From assembly GCA_030837935.1 (NCBI GenBank), contig JAUQXU010000407.1, forward strand, positions 1 to 6,982: DNA of 6,982 bases. The letters run 5' to 3'. This DNA comes from Candidatus Brocadia sp. (lineage in GTDB: Bacteria > Planctomycetota > Brocadiia > Brocadiales > Brocadiaceae). This document shows, one piece after another, positions 1-5,289 of the stretch. A program made the translations under genes and the position numbers. Positions within the stretch are counted from its first letter, which is position 1. The number at the start of each line of letters is the position of its first letter. Below the pieces are notes generated by a model. That model was not told the origin of the DNA. It saw only the letters and a list, made by a program, of their open reading frames with translations, and did no database searches.

Positions 1-394
1 CGGCATCAAACACATCTCTTCCCGCGAGATCTATGGCACAGGAGTGGTCAAAGCCAAGCGCAATATTTGCTTTCCGTGCAGCGATAAGGGCACGAACAAC
101 CCCCTGAACATTTCCTCCGGCCAGGGAGTGAGCCTCCAGAGACTTTGAAGGGATGTCGATTCCGGCCTTTTTTGCCATAACACGGTACTCCACAATAGAT
201 CGTACGTCAACGTTCCGAAGGGTCATGTTGATCATTTCCAGGAGGGATATATGGGCATCTGATGTAATGGCCTTAATATAGAGGCGTCCATATTTGAAAA
301 ACACAAAGGAACATGCACAGATAAAAAAGAAGAGCAAGACAAACAAAAATATGGAGGTACTTGTGGATATCATAAGAAGTGGCAGATAGTGCAT
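1..394 (-). CDS. floA: Flotillin-like protein FloA (UPF0365), N-terminal part, runs off left edge
   Basis: The minus-strand frame from the ATG at 394 is open for 131 codons to the window edge. Residues 10-33 form one hydrophobic membrane segment, followed by a soluble region with the hallmark run LEAHSLAGGNVQGVVRALIA, then AARKANI and CAIDLAGRDV. These closely follow the FloA/UPF0365 pattern (LEAHYLAGGNVDRVV, ALIAA..ANI, AAIDLAGRDVLEAV). FloA proteins are membrane-anchored flotillin/SPFH-type scaffolds that organise membrane microdomains in bacteria; that role is known for the family, not shown here. The start is supported by AGGGGAGAG a few bases upstream. The N-terminal tail before the membrane segment is rather polar-poor and longer than usual, and the early soluble region is divergent, but the core motif is unmistakable. 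It faces away from everything else in the window and shares no operon with it. The C-terminal half, including the long coiled-coil region of the family, is outside the window. Confidence 0.87.
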   Translation of the reverse strand, partial: MHYLPLLMISTSTSIFLFVLLFFFICACSFVFFKYGRLYIKAITSDAHISLLEMINMTLRNVDVRSIVEYRVMAKKAGIDIPSKSLEAHSLAGGNVQGVVRALIAARKANIALGFDHSCAIDLAGRDVFDA

Positions 395-737
395 ATTCTC
401 TCCCCTAGTAAGACACCTTTATTTTACAACAATTTAAAACTTCTTTTGTGATACGTATTTACTCTCTTTCGTAAGATAGTCTATTTGCTTTGCTTTGCTA
501 TACTATACTATAGCCGCACTCCGTGTCAATAATTGTTAGGAACTTTCCATAAATAGTTTAATATTCGAATAGCTGAGCAAGAAGGCATGGGAAACAGAAA
601 TACGAACTTGCAACTATTGCTCTCTAAAAAAGATACTATCTATGCCCATTTTTAGAAAAACCCTTTTACGATTTGCAAAATCCGCATGATAAAGCGATGG
701 AACTTTTTACACTCGTATCAATATTACTTTCCTAATG
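395..737. other. AT-rich intergenic stretch upstream of floA
   Basis: This stretch holds no convincing gene. It must contain the promoter of the minus-strand floA gene, but I could not pick a -35/-10 pair with confidence; TAAAAT occurs about 25 bases upstream of the floA ribosome-binding site on the minus strand without a good -35 partner. Apart from the pentanucleotide repeats at 484-512 I see only unstructured AT-rich DNA. Confidence 0.5.
484..512. repeat. Adjacent pentanucleotide microsatellites (TTTGC x3, then TATAC x2.8)
   Basis: Three exact copies of TTTGC (484-498) are followed without a gap by TATAC TATAC TATA (499-512). Both have a 5-bp unit. Such tracts can vary in length by slippage. 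They lie about 90-120 bp upstream of the floA start, so they might lie near its promoter region, but no effect on expression can be read from the sequence. Confidence 0.7.
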
Positions 738-758
738 GTAATTTCAAGGCAATAAATT
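738..758 (+). repeat. 21-bp direct repeat, left copy (possible attachment-site remnant)
   Basis: This 21-mer beginning GTAATTTCAAGGC and ending AATAAATT recurs exactly at 3182-3202 in the same orientation. Similarity stops sharply on both sides. The two copies bracket about 2.46 kb of mobile-element debris, and the right copy lies just beyond a tyrosine-recombinase remnant, which is where an attachment site would be expected. It does not resemble a tRNA 3' end. It could instead be a dispersed intergenic repeat of this genome. Confidence 0.6.
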
Positions 759-883
759 CTATGGCTTTTTGTTGTGCTTTTACGTCTTTTGATATTCTCT
801 TACATTCTCAGCATTTTCAAGTCATTCAAGGGAATTTAACGCTTGTCTCTTCTTATCACTTTTTGTATTTAGGTACGACATAA

Positions 884-923
884 GATGGTATGGGTATGAT
901 CGTGAGAGTAGGAGCACCGCTCC
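884..923 (+). other. 5S rRNA 3'-end-like fragment or small hairpin
   Basis: The stretch reads GATGGTA, a short spacer, then GTGAGAGTAGG and AGCACCGC, in the order and spacing of the 3' third of bacterial 5S rRNA (GATGGTAC..., GAGAGTAGG, CGCCGCC). No 5' or middle part of 5S rRNA is present upstream, so this cannot be an intact gene. The end also forms a perfect small hairpin, GGAGC-ACC-GCTCC (911-923), which offers a competing explanation. It may be a rearrangement scar or a chance resemblance. Confidence 0.25.
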
Positions 924-1073
924 TTCCATAGGGGAATCCTGTCAAGACTACAAAGGTCAACCGATCTGCTAAGGGTAAAAGCCATTGACCTGGCATTGGA
1001 TAAACCAGGGAAAAGATATCCTTGGGTGGCTGAACAGGTAATGGGTTTATTAGAACAGGGTTATGTACCTTAA
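912..1073 (+). pseudogene. Orphan 53-codon coding-like fragment, unrecognised
   Basis: After a TAG at 909-911 the frame stays open for 53 codons to the TAA at 1071-1073. The second half looks protein-like: hydrophobic residues at helix spacing and the peptide DKPGKRYPWVAEQVMGLLEQ, ending GYVP. There is no ATG before residue 44 and no ribosome-binding site at the 5' end, so it is more likely the tail of a larger gene whose front is gone than an expressed small protein. I do not recognise the family. It lies inside the 738-3202 interval among other mobile-element debris. It could also be non-coding. Confidence 0.25.
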
Positions 1074-1208
1074 ACCACCAGCTAAGCCGGTCGTTTAGGG
1101 TTTTACTTAAACTTTTTTAGGAATGTACCGATTATTTAAGAAGATTGGCAATGTTGTCTTAAACAATATTTTTCATAAGTTCTTATTTTAAGTTAAACAA
1201 AGTTTTTA

Positions 1209-1217
1209 CATGGGAGG
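1209..1217 (+). promoter_or_regulatory. Strong ribosome-binding site of the small secreted protein gene
   Basis: The sequence GGGAGGAAG lies six bases before the ATG at 1224, an almost ideal Shine-Dalgarno sequence. It fixes the start of the 161-residue gene. The first two genes of the operon starting at 3379, by contrast, have no visible Shine-Dalgarno sequence. Confidence 0.75.
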
Positions 1218-1223
1218 AAGACG

Positions 1224-1709
1224 ATGAAAAAACATTTTACTTTAATAGGATGGTTTTCTTTTGTAACAATTCTATCGTTGATAATTGTTACAAGAGGATA
1301 CTGTGTTGAAACTCCAACGCCTAACCCAACGATAACACCTGTGGCAACACCAATACCCACGCCTAGCGTTATAAAAGCTGACGTTAAGATAAAACCAAAA
1401 ACCATCAACCTCAATAGTGAAGGCAAGTTTAAGGCATTTATTAAACTTCCTTCCCCCTATGATGTTAACGATATAGTAACTGATACCGTTGAATGCGAAG
1501 GGGCAAAAGCCATTAAGGGAAAAGTAAGCAATGATCGGTTTATCGCAACATTTAACAGACAAGACTTAGATTTAGATTCCACAATAAACTTTTACAGAGG
1601 TCAGAAAAAAGATGAAAAAGAAAAGCAAGAACTCACTGTTACAGGTGCGTTAGAAGACGGCTCAAGATTCGAAGGAATCGATACGGTGAAAGTCAAAACC
1701 CGTCCCTAA
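1224..1709 (+). CDS. Small secreted protein: Thr/Pro linker plus one beta-type extracellular domain
   Basis: This is a 161-residue protein. Residues 1-27 form a signal peptide (MKKH, then a hydrophobic stretch ending near RGYC); Cys27 does not sit in a good lipobox, so ordinary cleavage is more likely than lipidation. Residues 30-48 are a Thr/Pro-rich linker (TPTPNPTITP...). Residues 52-158 match a repeat-like domain common in secreted proteins of planctomycetes, archaea and deltaproteobacteria: V.IKPKTINLNSEGKF, an 'I.LP..YDVNDI' segment, the FNRQDL strand, and a closing ELTVTGALEDGSRFEGIDTVKV. In larger relatives the domain often sits beside dockerin, PEP-CTERM or calcium-binding regions; here it stands alone, so this is a minimal single-domain version. 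Its role (adhesive, structural or ligand-binding) is unknown. It stands alone between mobile-element fragments, and an attC-like palindrome starts 34 bp after its stop, which hints that it arrived with mobile DNA. The start is well supported by the ribosome-binding site. Confidence 0.85.
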   Translation: MKKHFTLIGWFSFVTILSLIIVTRGYCVETPTPNPTITPVATPIPTPSVIKADVKIKPKTINLNSEGKFKAFIKLPSPYDVNDIVTDTVECEGAKAIKGKVSNDRFIATFNRQDLDLDSTINFYRGQKKDEKEKQELTVTGALEDGSRFEGIDTVKVKTRP

Positions 1710-1742
1710 AAAATACCAACGCAATAGATGGGGAAAGAATAA

Positions 1743-1801
1743 CGGCTAACAATGGAATCCGGCGGACGGCTTACAGTTACTGCTGATGCTTGCTGTTAGT
1801 T
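1743..1801 (+). repeat. attC-like imperfect palindrome downstream of the secreted-protein gene
   Basis: The outer arms are GGCTAACA and TGTTAGTT, which pair over eight positions (two as G-T), with weaker, interrupted pairing inside. The interior reads GGCGGACGGCTTACAG. The size (59 bp), the outer CTAAC/GTTAG boxes, the interrupted stem and the position just after a single small gene resemble integron attC recombination sites. The boxes deviate from the RYYYAAC/GTTRRRY consensus at one position each, the inner stem is poor, and no integron integrase is visible. It could equally be an unrelated imperfect hairpin. Confidence 0.3.
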
Positions 1802-1827
1802 CTTTGTTTTTAATAAATATTTAAGGG

Positions 1828-1848
1828 CTAGCGTGAGTTTATTACAAA
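1828..1848 (+). repeat. IS terminal inverted repeat, left
   Basis: These 21 bases are the exact reverse complement of 2684-2704. The match ends beyond position 1848 (CGAAGG here, AAAGGG at the other end), which delimits the terminal repeat. Confidence 0.9.
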
Positions 1849-1880
1849 CGAAGGCCAAAAGCATTATAAAGCCAATATAA

Positions 1881-2637
1881 TCAATGAGTTAGGCAGGGTG
1901 TTAGTTGTATACAACTAACACCCTGAAATTTCGGGCGATTATAGTGGAAATCCTTAATTTCCAACGCATTCATTATCAGGGCTTCTTCATCAGACATTTC
2001 TTCCAAGTTATATCTCGCCTTGACCCTTCCTCTGGTTTTTGTTTTTTCCGGCATTGTGGCAAGTCTTACATTATTCAGGGTGTCTAACAGGGTATCTAAA
2101 GTTCCTTTGAATTGTGCATGTGCTTTTGCCTGATGCCATACAATGGCAGCCAAGAGATATCCGAGGACACAAATAAAGAAATGCACCTTGATTTTCTGAG
2201 CCGTCCAATGAAACTGAGGTTTTAAAGCAAGGTGATAGGGGTTCTTGAGATTTCTAAAGGCGTGTTCAATCTTCGACTGGCCATAGTAGGCTTTTATAAT
2301 GTCACCAGTGTCCCAATCGTGACGGTCTGTCATGAGAATCCTTAATCCCAGTTCCCCTTCGATTTCTTCGAGCTTTTTCTGATTGATGGAAAATTCCAAG
2401 TGAAACTTACCTTCAGATACCTCTTGCAACGACCAATCAATAAGATTCTTTAAATGTTTTTTCAACTAATTCACGCTCTATTTTTGCAATGGCTTCTACG
2501 GGAAGTGCATCCATCAAATCCCAAAAATGCTGGCTGTCTATTTTACTCAAACTATGTCTGAGTAAATATTCAACGCTCATCGTTTTTGCCCAACTCCACC
2601 AACCCCTTTTGCTGGTAGGCATGCAAACTCTTCCCAT
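1881..2637 (-). pseudogene. Broken IS1634-family transposase (two frames, catalytic core deleted)
   Basis: Two overlapping minus-strand frames carry parts of one transposase. The upstream piece (2637 to 2437, 66 codons) has the N-terminal-domain pattern PTSKRGWWSW, then SKIDSQHFWDLMDAL and AIAKIERELVE. The downstream piece (2465 to 1881, 194 codons) has the C-terminal part: GLRILMTDRHDW, then YYGQSKIEHAFRNLKNP with the third catalytic residue (Glu67 of this piece), then LKPQFHWTAQKIKVHFFICVLGYLL. In intact relatives the segment carrying the first two catalytic aspartates (near 'DTTNF' and the following beta strands) lies between these pieces. Here it is missing: the frames meet at about 2440-2465 with a frame change, and the N-terminus before residue ~7 of the upstream piece is closed by a stop. 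The protein cannot be an active transposase. In the family this enzyme cuts and joins the IS ends. Family assignment is by motif recollection and is quite secure; the exact subgroup is not. Confidence 0.85.
1894..1925. repeat. 32-bp perfect palindrome at the 3' end of the transposase remnant
   Basis: Each 16-base half is the exact reverse complement of the other, meeting at TTGTATACAA, with outer ends CAGGGTGTTAG and CTAACACCCTG. It can form a long perfect hairpin or cruciform. It lies inside the IS, and the last residues of the transposase frame are read through it. No T-run follows on either strand, so it is not a classical intrinsic terminator. Possible roles are stopping transcription in or out of the IS, or a DNA structure near the left end. 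Confidence 0.85.
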
Positions 2638-2683
2638 TGCGCTGTCGCAGGTTGCGGCTTACGACCCCTCCCCCTAGCCCTTT

Positions 2684-2704
2684 TTTGTAATAAACTCACG
2701 CTAG
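2684..2704 (-). repeat. IS terminal inverted repeat, right
   Basis: This is the exact reverse complement of the left terminal repeat at 1828-1848. The last three bases, TAG at 2702-2704, form an in-frame stop directly before the tyrosine-recombinase remnant. Confidence 0.9.
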
Positions 2705-3118
2705 GGCAAAACAGGGGAATTTGTTACTATACCATTTTCAAGCTATTTAGAAGAGGAGTTATTCAGGTATAAAGTACTTAATCCAGGGGACAAGATATTT
2801 GAATCCGGAGAAATAACGAATGCCCTTGTTATACGGCACAGTGAACATTTCAGTCATTTGTTTAAAGGGTTAGGCATTAATAATTTTACCTTCCATAATC
2901 TGAGACACACCTGTTCGAGTTTACTGCAAAGTAAGCTTGGTGTTGGTGCTGTGGTGGTACAGGGGATGACAGGTCATTCAAACCTGGGCATGTTGCAGAA
3001 GTATTCACACAAAGGCTTAGACAGTAAAAGGAATGCGATTGAGATGTTAACAAGCCATGTCTTAGAGGCAAGCGAAAAAGCTACTATTCCAGTGGTATCT
3101 AAAACAGGTACGGCATAA
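2705..3118 (+). pseudogene. Tyrosine recombinase (phage-type integrase), C-terminal catalytic half, 5'-truncated at the IS edge
   Basis: The frame is open for 137 codons from the base after the IS terminal repeat to the TAA at 3116-3118. It begins GKTGEFVTIP, the beta-sheet segment that follows the first catalytic arginine in this family. It continues with FHNLRHT (His64, Arg67 of the fragment), MTGHSN (His91) and LQKYSHKG (Tyr100, the nucleophile), then a charged tail. Box II is therefore intact, but the first arginine, the core-binding domain and any start codon are missing. The bases left of the IS do not continue the gene: the frame there has a TAA four codons from the junction and no integrase-like peptide. 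So it was truncated by more than a clean IS insertion. A TTG at 2858 could start a shorter peptide, but that would not be a working recombinase. Family members integrate and excise phages and genomic islands. Loop and box spacing look phage/XerD-like, not like integron IntI. Confidence 0.85.
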
Positions 3119-3378
3119 GTACGACACAGGGAAATCCATGTACTTGTATGTTACCAATATATCAATACTTAAAAATATCTTGTAATTTCAAGGCAATAAA
3201 TTATAATTGCAAAAATTATAATAGCTCAGACCACAAAGACACGAATGCCATAAAAAACTTTATTTCCTTGTGGCAGAAACGATTTGCACAATAAACTATG
3301 ATCAATAAGTAAGACTTTTGCAGATTTCCTGTTTGCGCAACCGAGATGATTACGCTACTAGTTTAAAATTCTCAAAAC
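3119..3378. other. AT-rich intergenic stretch between integrase remnant and membrane operon
   Basis: It contains the right copy of the 21-bp direct repeat (3182-3202) and a weak hairpin (TGCCATAA at 3246-3253 with TTGTGGCA at 3268-3275, 14-base loop, no T-run). The promoter of the operon starting at 3379 should be here, but I could not find a convincing -35/-10 pair; TAAAAT at about 3363-3368 is a possible -10 without a matching -35. Confidence 0.5.
3182..3202 (+). repeat. 21-bp direct repeat, right copy (possible attachment-site remnant)
   Basis: This copy is identical to 738-758 over 21 bases. It lies 63 bp after the stop codon of the tyrosine recombinase remnant, the usual position of an attachment site next to the integrase gene in an integrated element. 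In an AT-rich 7-kb window an exact 21-bp match is unlikely to be chance. Confidence 0.6.
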
Positions 3379-4620
3379 ATGAATGTATTAAAAAAATCAT
3401 TTTTTATCACGACTATCTTTTCCATACCTTTTTTTATCACAACGGTTCTCTTTGCGCAATTACCTGCTTTCATCATTCCCCCCGCTGAATTCAATGCATT
3501 TGATACCCCCAACGATGCCGGGGAAACTATATCTCTGACCTGGTCTGCCTCCCCCAGCGATGCCCCAGACGTTTTCTATATACTTTACATCGACAAGGAT
3601 AAAAATGGCGCCTTTGAAAAGGAGGCGATTCGCATAAAGTCGAATACCAGTTATCGAACGGGTGCTCCGGAAATCTACGGCTATAAAAAAGGAAATGGCA
3701 ATTATCACTATGTTCAGATATTCCCCAGAAAGGTTTTCAACGGGGAAACGATTGACAAGAGACAGGTCTATTACTTCAAGTTAGCAATGGTAGCGGGGGA
3801 TAGTAAAATCATCTTAGATACGATAGCCTCTGCCCGGCCGCATGGTAATTGGTTACACATGAAAAAGATAAACAATTTTGTAATCATGGTTATGCTTTCG
3901 GCCATTATTCTCTATTTTATTGTCCACGCACGGCGAAACCCTAACATGTTTTTACGAAAGATTGGAGGATTGGATGCCGTGGATGATGCCCTGGGTCGCG
4001 CCACAGAGATGGGCAAGCCCGTCCTGTTTGTTCATGGTCTGACCAGTATGGGAAGTATCTCGACCATTGCAGCAATAAGTATTTTGGGCAAGATTGCACG
4101 AAAGATTGCTGACTATGATGCCAACCTGAAGGTTGTTAATAATGACCCTATTGTCATGTCCGTAAGCCAGGAGGTGGTGAAGGAATCGTACCTGGAGGCA
4201 GGTCGCCCTGATGCCTACAACCCGGACAACGTCTTTCTGGTGGCCTCAGAACAGTTTCCTTACGTTGCTGCAGTAGGTGGTATTATGACCCGCGAAAGGC
4301 CAGCGGCCAATTTTTTTGTAGGATATTTCTATGCAGAGGCATTGATCCTGGCGGAAACCGGCGCCTCTACCGGCGCAATCCAGATTGCCGGCACTGATGC
4401 CTATACCCAGTTACCCTTCTTTATTACCACCTGTGATTACACCCTGATCGGAGAGGAGCTTTATGCGGCCAGCGCATATTTATCAAGGGAACCCATGCTC
4501 ATGGGCACGCTCAGGGCACAAGATGCGGGGAAGGGGCTCCTCTTTTTTATATTAATATTGGGTACTATACTGGCCAGTTTCGGATTGACATTTATCACAC
4601 ATCTATTTGAGGCTTTTTAA
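3379..4620 (+). CDS. DUF6754-domain membrane protein with N-terminal fibronectin-III-like domain
   Basis: This is a 413-residue protein. Residues 1-26 form a signal peptide (MNVLKKSFF..., probable cut after VLFA). Residues 36-152 are a beta-rich region with the fibronectin-III feel of TISLTWSASPSDAPD and FYILYIDKD, so probably outside the cytoplasmic membrane. Residues 165-183 are a membrane helix followed by positive HARRNP, so the next part should be cytoplasmic. Residues 190-385 match what I recall as DUF6754: GGLDAVDDALGRATEMGKP, VHGLTSMGSISTIAAISILG, DPIVMSVSQEVVKESYLEAGRP, TGAIQIAGTDAYTQLPFFI and IGEELYAASAYLSREP. Residues 387-406 are a second membrane helix. No catalytic motif of a known enzyme class is evident; the 'VHGLTS' stretch only superficially recalls alpha/beta hydrolases. 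It is the first gene of a four-gene operon. The ATG has no Shine-Dalgarno sequence, but the signal peptide begins exactly there, which supports the start. Function is unknown. Confidence 0.85.
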   Translation: MNVLKKSFFITTIFSIPFFITTVLFAQLPAFIIPPAEFNAFDTPNDAGETISLTWSASPSDAPDVFYILYIDKDKNGAFEKEAIRIKSNTSYRTGAPEIYGYKKGNGNYHYVQIFPRKVFNGETIDKRQVYYFKLAMVAGDSKIILDTIASARPHGNWLHMKKINNFVIMVMLSAIILYFIVHARRNPNMFLRKIGGLDAVDDALGRATEMGKPVLFVHGLTSMGSISTIAAISILGKIARKIADYDANLKVVNNDPIVMSVSQEVVKESYLEAGRPDAYNPDNVFLVASEQFPYVAAVGGIMTRERPAANFFVGYFYAEALILAETGASTGAIQIAGTDAYTQLPFFITTCDYTLIGEELYAASAYLSREPMLMGTLRAQDAGKGLLFFILILGTILASFGLTFITHLFEAF

Positions 4621-4635
4621 AAAATAATAATTACT

Positions 4636-5289
4636 ATGAACTTTCTCAAGCGTACCATTCCGCTGATTATTGCCTTTGTCATGGGTGTGCTCATGGCTAT
4701 GCAGTACTATGTTCCTCATAAACTTTCACAGGACTTGCTGGAGGTAGTATCCAGGTGGGATAGAATCATCGCAGGTTTTGCCGTATTTATTGGCGCTTAT
4801 AGTTTGTTTCATCTCCACTGGACGAGGATTAAAAGAAAGGTAGAGGGGTGGGGATACAGCGTCTTTGTCTATTTTGGGGCTATTATTACCCTGATCTTTG
4901 GTTTTCTGAATGGTGGAAAATTTTTCTGGAATGACAAGCAGGAAGGCACGATGTTCGATTGGCTTTATTCCTATGTACAAGTACCTGCTGGAGCCACGAT
5001 TTTTTCCATTTTGGCCTTTTTTATTGCTTCCGCTGCCTATCGAACCTTTCGTGCCCGTACAAACGAATCGACGGTATTACTTATCGCTGCTGTTATCGTT
5101 ATGCTTGGAAGGGTGCCTATTGGAAATTATATTTCTCACTATATCCCTGCAGTGGCCGATTGGATCATGGCAGTTCCTAACCTTGCGGCCAAACGAGGTA
5201 TCCTCTTGGGTGTGAGTCTGGGGGCGATTGCGACCTCTCTCAAAATCATCTTTGGTATTGAACGGTCTTATCTGGGTGGGGGTGATTAG
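4636..5289 (+). CDS. Polytopic membrane protein (about six segments), second gene of the DUF6754 operon
   Basis: This 217-residue hydrophobic protein has probable membrane segments near residues 5-23, 43-60, 73-92, 115-133, 145-162 and 184-206. The connecting loops are short and often positively charged (HWTRIKRK, RTFRARTN), which places those loops in the cytoplasm. The longest outside loop, about 93-114, carries NGGKFFWNDKQEG. I recognise no transporter or enzyme motif. It starts 15 bp after the preceding stop, and its last base is shared with the start of the next gene, so it is surely co-transcribed. No Shine-Dalgarno sequence precedes the ATG at 4636 (upstream is A/T only), suggesting translation coupled to the gene before it or a relaxed start. 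A later Met at residue 16 lies inside the first membrane segment and is a worse choice. It probably forms the membrane part of a complex with its neighbours. Confidence 0.82.
   Translation: MNFLKRTIPLIIAFVMGVLMAMQYYVPHKLSQDLLEVVSRWDRIIAGFAVFIGAYSLFHLHWTRIKRKVEGWGYSVFVYFGAIITLIFGFLNGGKFFWNDKQEGTMFDWLYSYVQVPAGATIFSILAFFIASAAYRTFRARTNESTVLLIAAVIVMLGRVPIGNYISHYIPAVADWIMAVPNLAAKRGILLGVSLGAIATSLKIIFGIERSYLGGGD

Larger units (their letters stand above)
1828..2704 (-). mobile_element. IS1634-family insertion sequence, internally deleted (about 877 bp)
   Basis: Perfect 21-bp terminal inverted repeats lie at 1828-1848 and 2684-2704 (outer sequence CTAGCGTGAGTTTATTAC). They enclose a broken minus-strand transposase of the IS1634 branch of the IS4-type DDE transposases. 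If the repeats are taken to begin at TAGCG, the bases GGGC flank both sides (1825-1828 and 2704-2707), a possible 4-bp target duplication; IS1634 elements usually make slightly longer ones, so this is uncertain. Full-length family members are roughly 1.5-2 kb, so about half is missing, while both ends look intact. The element therefore cannot move by itself but could in principle be moved by a full copy elsewhere. Its right edge abuts the remnant of a tyrosine recombinase gene. Confidence 0.85.

Noticed and set aside
686..883. 65-codon plus-strand reading frame in the AT-rich stretch
   Set aside because: Composition is rich in Phe, His, Ser and Cys without domain character, there is no ribosome-binding site, and it spans the 21-bp repeat. 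It is most likely chance.
2705..3118. Integron integrase identity for the tyrosine recombinase remnant
   Set aside because: The box II region (FHNLRHT, MTGHSN, QKYSHKG) looks phage/XerD-like, and the extra IntI-specific patch lies in the missing part, so IntI cannot be supported.
3246..3275. Hairpin before the operon (TGCCATAA with TTGTGGCA)
   Set aside because: The stem is short with a 14-base loop and no T-run or known regulatory pattern; too weak to call.
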